NCBI RefSeq assembly: GCF_030997045.1 | Contig: NZ_CP116899.1 | Location: forward strand, 5,046,001-5,110,000 | Length of the DNA: 64,000 bases | Source of the DNA: Microbulbifer sp. TB1203 | Lineage (GTDB): Bacteria > Pseudomonadota > Gammaproteobacteria > Pseudomonadales > Cellvibrionaceae | Reading direction: 5' to 3' | Part shown: positions 42,898 through 51,193 of the stretch, piece by piece | How the letters are laid out: each line of letters begins with the position of its first letter | How positions within the stretch are numbered: the stretch's first letter is position 1 | Notes under the pieces: model-generated | Database searches by the model: none | What the model was told of the DNA's origin: nothing | Seen by the model: only the letters and a program-made list of their open reading frames with translations | Made by a program: the position numbers and the translations under genes

Positions 42898-44016
42898 TTA
42901 CTGCTGTTGGGCCAGGGATCTGTCGAGATCGATCGGGCGATTCATTCTGTCCACCGGACGCACCCGCTGACCTTCCCGCAGCAGATGGGTGCCGGCGGCC
43001 ACGACCCAGTCGCCGGGCTGCAGGCCCGCCAGTACCGGCACCTGCTCCTCGCCGTAGGGGCCCACGGTTACCCGTGTCTTGTGCAGGGTCGATTGCTGTG
43101 GATCCAACACCCACACGTAGGGCTGGTCGCCGTCGGCGGTGAGTGCGGACATGGGCAGTGCCAGGGCACCCCGGGAGGATTTGCCGTCCACGAATACCCG
43201 TGCGCTCTGCCCGAGTTCGGCGCCGGCCTTTTCGTTGTCAAAGGCCACCCGCGCCTCATAGGTGCGCGAGACAGCGTCCGCCGCCGGGGACAGTTCGCGA
43301 ATATGCGCTGGGAAGAGCTGGCCCGGCCGCGACCAGAGTTCCACCGCCAGCGCCTGGCCGACTTTGAAACGGCCGATAGCCTGCTCCGGCAGATCGATAC
43401 GCACTTCGCGATCGCCGTCCACGGCCAGCTCGAATACGGCCTGGCCGGCGGCGACCACCTGTCCGGCTTCCGCCAGGCGTTGGGCGATAACACCGCTCTG
43501 GGGGGCTTTCAGCACTGCATAACCGGCCTGGTTGCGGGTGACATCCAGTTGCGCGCGGGCCTGCTTGAGCTGGGCGGCACTGGCATCGAACCGGCTCTCG
43601 ACGGCGTCGAACTGCGAGGCGCTGACCAGCTGGCGCTGCAGCAGAGCGCGGTAGCGCTCCAGTTCGCTGCTGGCCAGGCGGTGTTCCGCCTCCGCGGAGG
43701 TGAGTCTTGCGCGGGCACTGTCCAGTTCCAGGCGCAGGTCCTCGGCGTTGAGTTCCGCCAGGGGCTGGCCCCGCTCGACCCGGTCGCCTACATCCACCAG
43801 GCGCCGGCTGATCTTGCCGCCGATGCGGAAGGCCAGGGCCGGTTGGGAGCGGGCGCGAACCTCGCCGGGGAACACCTCATGCAGTGCCCCCGCGACCCTC
43901 GGGTGAACCATCACCGCCGGGCGCGGTTTTTCCTCGTCTTTTTCTGGTTCCGCCGGCGAGCAGGCGGTGAGTGCCAGCCAGAGCGGCAGTGTTGCGAGCA
44001 GTAGTGATCGGTACAT
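42898..44016 (-). CDS. RND efflux periplasmic adaptor lipoprotein
   Basis: A 372-residue membrane fusion protein with a lipobox (LALTAC, Cys19), RARSQPALAFRIGGKISRRLVDVGDRVERGQPLAEL (lipoyl half), a helical hairpin of about 60 residues, and VLKAPQSGVIAQRLAEAGQVVAAGQ. It links the RND pump to an outer membrane channel. Same operon as the pump; separated from it by a palindromic repeat. Divergent from a TetR gene whose likely operator is at 44100-44115. Confidence 0.92.
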   Translation of the reverse strand: MYRSLLLATLPLWLALTACSPAEPEKDEEKPRPAVMVHPRVAGALHEVFPGEVRARSQPALAFRIGGKISRRLVDVGDRVERGQPLAELNAEDLRLELDSARARLTSAEAEHRLASSELERYRALLQRQLVSASQFDAVESRFDASAAQLKQARAQLDVTRNQAGYAVLKAPQSGVIAQRLAEAGQVVAAGQAVFELAVDGDREVRIDLPEQAIGRFKVGQALAVELWSRPGQLFPAHIRELSPAADAVSRTYEARVAFDNEKAGAELGQSARVFVDGKSSRGALALPMSALTADGDQPYVWVLDPQQSTLHKTRVTVGPYGEEQVPVLAGLQPGDWVVAAGTHLLREGQRVRPVDRMNRPIDLDRSLAQQQ

Positions 44017-44099
44017 AAAGGAGTCCCATTCCTTGTGCTGATATACGCGGCACCGAAGGTGCCGGTGGTAAAACGGGCGTTAGCGCTGGTCGGTAATGC

Positions 44100-44115
44100 T
44101 ATACTGGGCAGTATA
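44100..44115 (+). promoter_or_regulatory. Probable TetR operator of the RND pump
   Basis: Perfect palindrome TATACTGGGCAGTATA between the divergent adaptor and tetR genes. A further half site CAGTATA is at 44140-44146. The position allows control of both directions. Confidence 0.65.
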
Positions 44116-44156
44116 GTAATTTTATTGAACTCGTGAGTCCAGTATATGGAAGAGTT

Positions 44157-44792
44157 ATGACTGAACAGGCTTCACCGGTCGCATCCCGCGGCCGCCCCAA
44201 AGACCCGGCCAAGCGCCAGGCCATCCTCGATGCAGCCAAGGAGCTGTTTCTGTCCCTGGGATTTGCCGGCACCAGTATGGATGCGGTGGCCGCAGAGGCG
44301 GGGGTGTCCAAACTCACTGTCTACAGCCACTTTTCCGACAAGGAGAGCCTGTTTTCCGCGGCGGTTGAATCCAAGTGCGTCAATCAGTTGCCGTTTCCGA
44401 TGTTTACCCTGGAGAAGGGCGGGCCGGTGGAGGAGATGCTGAACGGCATCGGCGCGGCCTTCCTGGCCATGATTGACAGCGAGGATGCCGTCCGCCTGCT
44501 TCGCCTGATGTGCGGCATGGCGTCGCAGGATGGGGAGATGGCGCGGTTGTTCTTTGAGGCTGGCCCGAAGCGCACCCTGACGGAAATGGAGCGCTTTTTG
44601 CGCCGGGCCACGGAACTGGAGCTGCTGCAGGTGGACGATCCGGCGGCGGCGGCGGAGTATTTCTTCGGCATGCTGCAGGGATGCAAGCACATGCGGGTGC
44701 TGATCGGCTGTTGCGACGCACCCACGGAAGCGGAAATCCGCGAGCGCGTGGAAAAGGTGGTGAAAGTTTTTTTGCGCGCTTACAGCGCCTGA
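44157..44792 (+). CDS. TetR/AcrR-family regulator of RND pump
   Basis: A 211-residue regulator: basic GRPKDPAKRQAILDAAKELF, HTH TSMDAVAAEAGVSKLTVYSHF, then a ligand domain (RLLRLMCGMASQDGEMARLFFEAGP). Closest in layout to repressors beside RND pumps in Pseudomonas. ATG 44157 with GGAAGAG upstream is better than the earlier in-frame start at 44133, which lies in the operator zone. Ligand unknown. Confidence 0.87.
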   Translation: MTEQASPVASRGRPKDPAKRQAILDAAKELFLSLGFAGTSMDAVAAEAGVSKLTVYSHFSDKESLFSAAVESKCVNQLPFPMFTLEKGGPVEEMLNGIGAAFLAMIDSEDAVRLLRLMCGMASQDGEMARLFFEAGPKRTLTEMERFLRRATELELLQVDDPAAAAEYFFGMLQGCKHMRVLIGCCDAPTEAEIRERVEKVVKVFLRAYSA

Positions 44793-44793
44793 A

Positions 44794-44877
44794 TGTAGGA
44801 GGGGCGGGGCGGCCATCCGCCATGCCCGCGATCGGTGTTTGCCGCCCCCGTGATCGCGGGCATGGCCCGCTCCTACA
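44794..44877. repeat. Palindromic intergenic repeat, family B
   Basis: TGTAGGAGGGGCGGGGCGGC ... GGCCCGCTCCTACA, starting one base after the tetR stop, between convergent genes. Confidence 0.85.
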
Positions 44878-44905
44878 GCACGATTCTGATGAGAGTCCCG
44901 ATAAA

Positions 44906-45667
44906 TCAGGTTTTGAGTCGGTAGCCGGTACGGAAAATCCACCAGATCCCGGTCATACATAACAGCAGAAACAACAGCGTCATCCCCAGGCTGATTCCCA
45001 CGTTCACGTCGGAGACTCCGTAGAAGGCCCAGCGGAAGCCGCTGATCAGGTAGACCACCGGGTTGAACAGGGTGATCTTCTGCCAGAGCTCCGGCAGCAT
45101 ATTGATGGAGTAGAAGGCACCGCCGAGGAAGGTGAGCGGAGTGACCACCATCAGCGGTATCACCTGCAGTTTCTGGAAGTCGTCCGCCCAGATTCCGATG
45201 ATGAAACCGAACATGCTGAAGGTGAGTGCGGTCAGCACCAGGAAGCCCAGCATCCAGAAGGGGTGCACGATTTCGTAGTCGACGAAGAAGCGCGCGGTGA
45301 CCAGGATCAGCAGGCCGAGGATAATCGACTTGGTAGCCGCCGCTCCCACATAGCCAGCGACCACTTCGAACGCCGATACCGGCGCCGAGAGTACCTCGTA
45401 GATGGTGCCGGAGAACTTGGGAAAGAAAATCCCGAAGGAGGCGTTGGAAATACTCTCACTGAGTAGCGACAGCATGATCAGCCCGGGGATGATAAACGCC
45501 CCGTAACTGACTCCGTCTATATCCCCCATACGCGAGCCGATAGCGGCGCCGAACACGATAAAGTAGAGCGAGGTGGACAGCACCGGTGAGGCGATACTCT
45601 GCATCAGGGTGCGCCAGGTGCGCGCCATTTCAAACTTGTAGATAGCGCGAATGCCATACCAGTTCAT
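44906..45667 (-). CDS. ABC-2 type permease (YadH-like)
   Basis: A 253-residue permease with six membrane helices: SPVLSTSLYFIVFGAAIGSRMGDI, SYGAFIIPGLIMLSLL, PVSAFEVVAGYVGAA, and the ending WWIFRTGYRLKT. It resembles the E. coli YadH / drug exporter permease group. It is translated with the ATPase gene upstream (4-bp overlap). Substrate unknown. Confidence 0.88.
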   Translation of the reverse strand: MNWYGIRAIYKFEMARTWRTLMQSIASPVLSTSLYFIVFGAAIGSRMGDIDGVSYGAFIIPGLIMLSLLSESISNASFGIFFPKFSGTIYEVLSAPVSAFEVVAGYVGAAATKSIILGLLILVTARFFVDYEIVHPFWMLGFLVLTALTFSMFGFIIGIWADDFQKLQVIPLMVVTPLTFLGGAFYSINMLPELWQKITLFNPVVYLISGFRWAFYGVSDVNVGISLGMTLLFLLLCMTGIWWIFRTGYRLKT

Positions 45668-46629
45668 TCCTGAGCCTCCTTGGTTAACTGCTGTTCACTC
45701 TCTGCATGTTTGCCCCGAACCAGGCCGACGAAAATCTCCTCCAGTGAACTCTCCCGGGTGTGCAGGTCGCGGAAATCGATATTGGCCTCATTCAGCCGGC
45801 GCAGGAACTCGGTGATGCCGGTATCACTGCTCTTGATATCGAAGCGGTAGACCAGTTGGCTGCCGTCGGCACTGAGGGTCAGCGGCAGGTCCGCCAGGAT
45901 CTCCGGCACCTTGTCCAGCGGTTCCGGCAGATGCAGGCTGAGTTCCTTCTCCCCCATCTTCTGCATCAGGGTGCGCTTGTCCTCCACCAGTATCACTTCA
46001 CCGTGATTGATGACGCCCACCCGGTCGGCCATCTCCTCGGCTTCCTCGATATAGTGGGTGGTGAGAATAATGGTCACTCCCGATTCCCGCAGTTCGCGCA
46101 CCATCTCCCACATGTCCTGGCGCAGCTCCACGTCCACCCCGGCGGTTGGCTCGTCGAGGAACAGGATCTTGGGCTCGTGGGATAGAGCCTTGGCGATCAT
46201 CACCCGGCGCTTCATGCCGCCGGACAGCGCCATGATCTTGCTGTCCCGTTTCTCCCACAGGGAAAGCTGGCGCAGCAGCTTCTCGATATAGGCGGGGTTG
46301 GGGGCCTTGCCAAACAGGCCGCGGCTGAAATTTACCGTGGCCCAAACGCTTTCGAATGCATCGGTGGCCAGTTCCTGGGGCACCAGGCCGATCTCGCTGC
46401 GCACTAGGCGGTAGTCGCGCTGGATATCGTAACCGTTTGCGATAACGCTGCCGCTGGTGGGATTGACGATACCGCAGACAATACTGATCAGGGTGGTCTT
46501 GCCGGCACCGTTCGGCCCCAGCAGAGCGAAGATCTCCCCGCGCCGGATATCCAGGTCTACATTTTTAAGAGCGGTAAAACCTCCGGCGTAGGTCTTGCCG
46601 AGCCCCTTGACTGAAATAATCGGTTCCAC
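45664..46629 (-). CDS. ABC transporter ATPase (YadG-like)
   Basis: A 321-residue ABC ATPase: Walker A LGPNGAGKTT, signature LSGGMKRRVMIAKAL, Walker B ILFLDEPTAGVD, and the H-loop ILTTHYIEEAEEMADR. The C-terminal ~80 residues form a small regulatory domain as in YadG-type exporters. It works with the permease encoded next. Length normal. Confidence 0.9.
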   Translation of the reverse strand: MEPIISVKGLGKTYAGGFTALKNVDLDIRRGEIFALLGPNGAGKTTLISIVCGIVNPTSGSVIANGYDIQRDYRLVRSEIGLVPQELATDAFESVWATVNFSRGLFGKAPNPAYIEKLLRQLSLWEKRDSKIMALSGGMKRRVMIAKALSHEPKILFLDEPTAGVDVELRQDMWEMVRELRESGVTIILTTHYIEEAEEMADRVGVINHGEVILVEDKRTLMQKMGEKELSLHLPEPLDKVPEILADLPLTLSADGSQLVYRFDIKSSDTGITEFLRRLNEANIDFRDLHTRESSLEEIFVGLVRGKHAESEQQLTKEAQE

Positions 46630-46793
46630 TGTGCTTCCTTCCTCAAATAAAGTTGCCCCAACCGCTTGGTCGTCTATTTCCAGGGCAATTCGACATGCTA
46701 CCTCAAATCCGGGGTAGTTTGCTAAGCCCCGCGCCGCGAAAACTCCCGGCTACCAGACTGTTGGAGAGTCTCTTGCGGCAAGCCGTTGACGGA

Positions 46794-47129
46794 TCAGTCA
46801 CCGGCAATTTTGTAGTTGCCGATATCGGCCTCGATTCCAAGGCGCGCCAGGATTTCGCGGGTATCGAACCCCGTTTTCCGGTGCATATCCCTCACCGCCG
46901 CGCGGGCGTTCCGGATGGATTCTTCATCCTGCCACTCCACCAATGTCACCAGTATAAAACTGTCATCGGTGTGGGAGCGCTCCATAAGGAAATCGCGGAT
47001 AAATCCCGGCAGCTCCTTTAACAACTGGTGGGTCTCCCGGACCCGAGCGAGAAATTCCCCGCGGGCCGGGTTGGGTACGACGAATTTGTCCAGGCGATAG
47101 ATCCTGGAATTTTCGGATGGCTCAGTCAT
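46794..47129 (-). CDS. Antibiotic biosynthesis monooxygenase-like (ABM fold) protein
   Basis: A 111-residue dimeric alpha-beta barrel type protein: RLDKFVVPNPARGEFLARVRETHQLLKELPGF, ILVTLVEWQDEESIRNA. The pattern fits the ABM superfamily, which includes small monooxygenases and heme-degrading enzymes; no specific function follows. ATG at 47129 is used (MTEPSENSRIYRLDK). It is downstream of the SoxR-controlled flavin reductase gene with a 135-bp gap and may be co-transcribed. Confidence 0.65.
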   Translation of the reverse strand: MTEPSENSRIYRLDKFVVPNPARGEFLARVRETHQLLKELPGFIRDFLMERSHTDDSFILVTLVEWQDEESIRNARAAVRDMHRKTGFDTREILARLGIEADIGNYKIAGD

Positions 47130-47264
47130 TTTTCGATCCTCGGTGCGTGAATAAATTGGGTTTCGGACATCACATTGAGTGCGGCCAGGCGCAGTAGTGT
47201 CCCGCGGCACAGGGCGACACCGTGGCCGCTGAACTCGATAAAATCCCGGCCGATGGATACACCT

Positions 47265-47804
47265 TCACGCGGCGATCTCCCCGTAGGGGTGATGATCGCG
47301 CGCTTCGCGCAGGGAAGTCGCCCACCATTGCAGGTGCGCCAGCATGCGCGCCAGGGAGCGCTCGGCGCGGGCGGCGTCCCGCAGTTGGCCGCGATCATCG
47401 AACTGCTCCCAGACGTTGATAAAGCTCACGCAGTCGCGCAGGGTGACCACATGCAGTTCGGCGAATACCTGGCGCAACTGCTCCACCGCGCGCGATCCGC
47501 CGGAGATGCCACCGTAGCTGACAAAGGCCACCGGCTTGGCCTGCCACTCCGCGTTGGCGGAATCGATCAGGGCTTTGAGCGGTGCCGGATAGCCGTGGTT
47601 GTACTCGGGGGTCGCGACTATGAACGCGTCGGCCCTGTCGAGGCGTCCGCGTAGACCGGCGGTGCCGGCGGCGGGATCGATCAGGTCGAGGGTGTAGCCG
47701 CCGCGCTGTTCCAACTGGGCGGCCAGCCAATTGACGATGGTGTCGCAGAGGCGGCCCTCGCGGGTGCTGCCGTAAATCACGGCGAGGTGAATCCTGTTGT
47801 GCAT
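47265..47804 (-). CDS. NADPH-dependent FMN reductase
   Basis: A 179-residue flavodoxin-like reductase: FMN-phosphate loop GSTREGRLCDTIVNWL, and the family signature TPEYNHGYPAPLKALID. Members reduce free flavin, quinones or azo dyes with NAD(P)H. Its promoter carries a SoxR box in a 19-bp spacer and soxR is the divergent neighbour, so the gene is very likely induced by redox-cycling compounds. Confidence 0.9.
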   Translation of the reverse strand: MHNRIHLAVIYGSTREGRLCDTIVNWLAAQLEQRGGYTLDLIDPAAGTAGLRGRLDRADAFIVATPEYNHGYPAPLKALIDSANAEWQAKPVAFVSYGGISGGSRAVEQLRQVFAELHVVTLRDCVSFINVWEQFDDRGQLRDAARAERSLARMLAHLQWWATSLREARDHHPYGEIAA

Positions 47805-47839
47805 GGTTTTCTCCCAGAGGTTGCAAACGAACGCCGCGC

Positions 47840-47870
47840 AGTGTAAAAGCTCAAGTTAACTTTAGGTCAA
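47840..47870 (-). promoter_or_regulatory. SoxR-type promoter of the FMN reductase gene
   Basis: Minus strand -35 TTGACC (47865-47870) and -10 TACACT (47840-47845) are separated by 19 bp, the overlong spacer typical of SoxR activation. The spacer region contains GCTCAAGTTAACTTTAGG (47849-47866), one or two changes from the known SoxR box. Confidence 0.82.
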
Positions 47871-47911
47871 TCGCTGTGACGATAAATTTTCGCTATGGCA
47901 TGGGTAGAAAG

Positions 47912-48397
47912 ATGACTAAGAAGAAAGGAGGTGGCAGCACCTGCCAGGACCCGAAACTGCGCCGTGAGCTCACGGTGGGCGAGGTGGCCGAGCGCAGTGG
48001 CGTGGCGGTTTCCACCCTGCATTTCTACGAGAGCAAGGGGCTGATCAAAAGCTGGCGCACCGCCGGCAACCAGCGCCGCTACGCCCGCGATGTATTGCGC
48101 CGGGTGGGTATTATCAAAGTGGCGCAGCGAACCGGCATTCCCCTGGCGGAAATCCGCGAGGCGCTGGATACGCTGCCGAACGGGCGCACGCCCAACGCCC
48201 GGGATTGGACAAAGCTCTCCGCGCGCTGGCGCGAGGATTTGGATGCGCGTATCGAACAGCTGACTTTATTGCGGGATCGGTTGGAGGGTTGTATCGGCTG
48301 CGGTTGCCTGTCCATGGACAGCTGCCCGTTGCGCAACCCGGAGGACGTGGCGGGAGAGAGAGGCAGCGGACCGCAGTATCTGGTCGGTGATCAGTAG
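47912..48397 (+). CDS. soxR: Redox-sensitive regulator SoxR
   Basis: A 161-residue MerR-family regulator: HTH LTVGEVAERSGVAVSTLHFYESKGLI, dimer helix, and the [2Fe-2S] motif CIGCGCLSMDSC with four cysteines near residues 125-136. It activates target genes when its cluster is oxidised by redox-cycling drugs. No soxS is present; outside enterics SoxR acts directly on a few genes, here probably the divergent FMN reductase. ATG 47912 is preferred; ATG 47900 is possible. Confidence 0.94.
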   Translation: MTKKKGGGSTCQDPKLRRELTVGEVAERSGVAVSTLHFYESKGLIKSWRTAGNQRRYARDVLRRVGIIKVAQRTGIPLAEIREALDTLPNGRTPNARDWTKLSARWREDLDARIEQLTLLRDRLEGCIGCGCLSMDSCPLRNPEDVAGERGSGPQYLVGDQ

Positions 48398-48431
48398 CGT
48401 CCCGGGACCGCGGAGCTCCAGCTCCGCACCT

Positions 48432-48506
48432 GGGAGCGCCGAGCTCCAGCTCGGCAAGTGGGGTCGCGGGCCCGCCAAGGGGCGAACACAAGATTCGTCC
48501 CCTACA
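48432..48506. repeat. Palindromic repeats, family A plus family D
   Basis: 48432-48476 is a family A copy (GCCGAGCTCCAGCTCGGC). 48479-48506 is GGGGCGAACACAAGATTCGT followed by CCCC, a hairpin related to 60687-60713. Confidence 0.7.
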
Positions 48507-48514
48507 GGAAAGAT

Positions 48515-49240
48515 TCAGCCAAACAACTTGCGATAAAAATTCACCGCGCCATCCCAGGCATCCCTCGCCGCGGTTTCACTGTAGGCCAACGGAATACTGA
48601 ATTTTTCGCCGCGGCCGGTGGCGGCGGGGTTGGTAAAACCGTGTTTGACGCCCGGGTAGCTGGTCAGCTGGAATTTCACCTCGGCGGTTTGCATCTCTTT
48701 GACAAAGGCCGCCACCTGATCCGTTGGAATCATATCGTCGGCGCCGCCGACATAGACCTGGATTTCCGCCTCGATGGTGCCGGGCTCTACCTTGATATCG
48801 CTGTCCAGCGTGCCGTGGAAGCTGACCACGCCTTTCAGGTCCAACCCCAGCCGAGCCATGTCCAGTGCCACGGCGCCGCCGAAGCAGTAACCCTGGGCGG
48901 CGATGTGCGTTCCGTCGACGGTTTCGTGTTTCTGCAGCAGGTCCAGAGCGGTGTGGAAACGCTGTTTGACGGCCCCCGGAGTCTCGAGAACGCCGTTCAT
49001 CAGCGCTGCGGCATCGGTGGGATTGTCCGCTTGCTTGCCGGAACCGAACATATCCAGCGCAAAGGCGGTATAACCCAGGGCGGCCAGCCGGTCGGCCTGC
49101 TCGCGGACGAAATCGTTGTGGCCCCACCACTCGTGAATTACCAGAATGCCCGGACGCTCGCCGTCGATGCTGTTGTCGTAGGCCAGGTACCCGATAAACG
49201 ATTCCCCGTCCACCGTGTATTCAACCGTTTCGCTGTGCAT
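48515..49240 (-). CDS. Dienelactone hydrolase family protein
   Basis: A 241-residue alpha/beta hydrolase of the dienelactone hydrolase group. The nucleophile is Cys in GYCFGGAVALD, with the acid in GADDMIP and the His in GVKHGFTN; PGILVIHEWWGHND is the conserved entry motif. The Cys-Asp-His triad is complete. Substrates in the family range from dienelactones to other small esters. ATG at 49240 (MHSETVEYTVDGE) with GGAGG upstream; the longer frame would run through a palindromic repeat. Confidence 0.9.
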   Translation of the reverse strand: MHSETVEYTVDGESFIGYLAYDNSIDGERPGILVIHEWWGHNDFVREQADRLAALGYTAFALDMFGSGKQADNPTDAAALMNGVLETPGAVKQRFHTALDLLQKHETVDGTHIAAQGYCFGGAVALDMARLGLDLKGVVSFHGTLDSDIKVEPGTIEAEIQVYVGGADDMIPTDQVAAFVKEMQTAEVKFQLTSYPGVKHGFTNPAATGRGEKFSIPLAYSETAARDAWDGAVNFYRKLFG

Positions 49241-49272
49241 TTTCACTTCCTCCTTGCCTGAGTTTATGGTGC

Positions 49273-49336
49273 CGTAGGGTGCGCCGTGCGCACCGGTGCA
49301 GGTTCCAATTTCCCGGTGCGCACGGCGCACCCTACG
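49273..49336. repeat. Palindromic repeat, family C
   Basis: CGTAGGGTGCGCCGTGCGCACC ends and its complement enclose about 20 bp. Arms match 35393 and 51121. Confidence 0.85.
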
Positions 49337-49358
49337 AAAATTCCTGAACGGAAGGGTT

Positions 49359-49766
49359 TCAACTTTCCCAGGGCGGCCCCTTGAGTTCCACTACATTGTT
49401 TTCCGGATCGCTGACATAGATCGACGGCCCTTCGCCCTCGGCCCCGTAGCGGGATTCCACCTGCCCGGGTTCGATATCGTTGTCGCGCAGGTATTGCAGT
49501 ATCTGCTCCGCGTCGAAAGGTTCTATGCGCAGGCAAAGGTGGTCCATATTGCGCCCCTCTTTGCCCGGCGCCGCGCCGCCGGCGCGTCCCAGTTTCTGGT
49601 TCACCGGCACCAGGTCGATCAGGCTGCTGCCGGCGCGCAGCTGGTAGAGGCCGATTTCTTTCTGTGTGCGTTCCAGGGTGCAGCCGAGCAGTTGGTAAAA
49701 ATCCATCATCGCCTGCAAATCCACGACGCGCAGCACGATATGGTCGATATGTTGAATCTTTAACAT
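49359..49766 (-). CDS. VOC/glyoxalase-family protein
   Basis: A 135-residue vicinal-oxygen-chelate fold protein: IDHIVLRVVDLQAMMDFYQLLG, DHLCLRIEPFDAEQILQYL, and SIYVSDPENNVVELKG with the terminal metal-ligand Glu. Members include glyoxalases, dioxygenases and resistance proteins; no substrate is deducible. It begins 6 bp after moeA on the same strand and may be the last gene of that transcript. Confidence 0.85.
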   Translation of the reverse strand: MLKIQHIDHIVLRVVDLQAMMDFYQLLGCTLERTQKEIGLYQLRAGSSLIDLVPVNQKLGRAGGAAPGKEGRNMDHLCLRIEPFDAEQILQYLRDNDIEPGQVESRYGAEGEGPSIYVSDPENNVVELKGPPWES

Positions 49767-49772
49767 AGCGTT

Positions 49773-51032
49773 CTACACCAGTGGTGCCCTGAAAGGTTCG
49801 ATGGTGACCCAGTCCCCGGTATCGCAATTGCCACCTTCCCGCGGCAACACGATAAAACAGTTGGCGCGGGAGAAGCCGGAGAGGATATGGCTGCCCTGCA
49901 CACCGGTGCTCTGCACCACCTGCTGGCCGTCGCAGTCACGCCAGGTATAACCGCGCTGGTAGTCCAGGCGCCCGGGTTTTTTGGCGATGGGGTTGAGCAG
50001 CCGCGCGCGGCACTGGATCGGCGGCTGGCGATTTTCATCGCTCACGCCTTTCAATTTTTCCAGCGCCGGCAGCACCAGTTGGTAGAGGGTGACCAGGGCG
50101 GAAACGGGATTGCCGGGCAGGCCGAAAAACAGTGCCCGGCCGTTCTCCCGGGGCAGGTGACCGAAAGCGAAGGGCTTGCCGGGCTTGATCGCCAGGCGCC
50201 ACAGCTCCAGTTGGCCCAGTTCCTCCAGCACTGTGCGGGTAAAATCCGCTTCGCCCACGGAGACGCCGCCGCTGGTGACGATAATGTCCGCGCTCTCCCG
50301 CGCGGCGAGAAATCCGTCGCGGATCGCCCGCGGCTCGTCCGGCAGGCAGCCGAGATCGACGATGTCCAGGTTCAATTGCGCGAGCGCCGCTTTTATCGCG
50401 ATGCGGTTGCTGTCGTAGATATTTCCCTCGCCCAGTTCCGCGGCGGGGGTATCCAGGGAGCGCAGCTCGTCGCCGATGGAGAGCAGCGCGGCGCGCACCC
50501 GGCGCACAACCGTGACCTGCGCCACGCCGGCGGCGGCAAGCAGGGCGATATCCGGCACCTTGAGAGCGGCGCCGGTGTCCAGCAGGGTTTCTCCGCTGCG
50601 CACATCCTCCCCGCGGCGGCGGATATGCTCTCCGGTTTTCGGGGCCGTGTGCAGGGTGAGCCTATCCCCCTTTAGTTCCGCCTGTTCCTGCATCACCACC
50701 CGGTCGGCGCCCGTGGGCAGCGGCGCACCAGTGGTGATGCGCACGCACTCGCCGGCGCCGATCGCGCCGGAAAAGGGATGGCCGGCGAGGCTTTTTCCAA
50801 CCAGTTGCAGGGGAGTGTCGCTCTCGCCGCAAAGCGCGTAGCCGTCCATCGCCGAGTTGTCGCAGGGGGGCAGGTCCAGCTGCGCCTGTGCCGGTTTCGC
50901 CAGCACGCGGCCGCAGGCCTGGTCCAGGGGTAGGGTTTCGGTTTCGCTCAGGGGGGCAATGGCCTCCAGCAACTGCTCGCGGGCCAGCTCAACAGAAATC
51001 AGGCCGCTCTGCCGGCAGATATCGGTGGTCAT
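49773..51032 (-). CDS. moeA: Molybdopterin molybdenumtransferase
   Basis: A 419-residue MoeA: an N-terminal segment with LDLPPCDNSAMDGYAL, an ITTGAPLPTGAD block, the MoCF-binding core TSGGVSVGEADF, and the substrate motif FGLPGNPVSALV, followed by a C-terminal barrel. It inserts molybdenum into adenylated molybdopterin. It follows the nitrate reductase gene in the same direction, so cofactor supply is tied to the enzyme. A family C palindrome lies between the two. Confidence 0.96.
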   Translation of the reverse strand: MTTDICRQSGLISVELAREQLLEAIAPLSETETLPLDQACGRVLAKPAQAQLDLPPCDNSAMDGYALCGESDTPLQLVGKSLAGHPFSGAIGAGECVRITTGAPLPTGADRVVMQEQAELKGDRLTLHTAPKTGEHIRRRGEDVRSGETLLDTGAALKVPDIALLAAAGVAQVTVVRRVRAALLSIGDELRSLDTPAAELGEGNIYDSNRIAIKAALAQLNLDIVDLGCLPDEPRAIRDGFLAARESADIIVTSGGVSVGEADFTRTVLEELGQLELWRLAIKPGKPFAFGHLPRENGRALFFGLPGNPVSALVTLYQLVLPALEKLKGVSDENRQPPIQCRARLLNPIAKKPGRLDYQRGYTWRDCDGQQVVQSTGVQGSHILSGFSRANCFIVLPREGGNCDTGDWVTIEPFRAPLV

Positions 51033-51120
51033 GGTGTTTTATCTTTTTGTTGCGGATGGGGGGACCTTAGCGCGCTTGGGGGGAAATGCAATACTGTTCG
51101 GGACCCGGGACCGGGTCCCG

Positions 51121-51175
51121 CGTAGGGTGCGCCGTGCGCACCGCAGGCTTGTCGGTGCGCACGGCGCACCCTACG
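51121..51175. repeat. Palindromic repeat, family C
   Basis: CGTAGGGTGCGCCGTGCGCACC and its complement enclose a short spacer, between moeA and the nitrate reductase gene. Confidence 0.85.
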
Positions 51176-51193
51176 GAATGGAACGCCCGGCTT

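Noticed and set aside
47126..47398. 90-codon minus-strand frame between the ABM-like and FMN reductase genes
   Set aside because: It overlaps the reductase gene in another frame and shows no family pattern.
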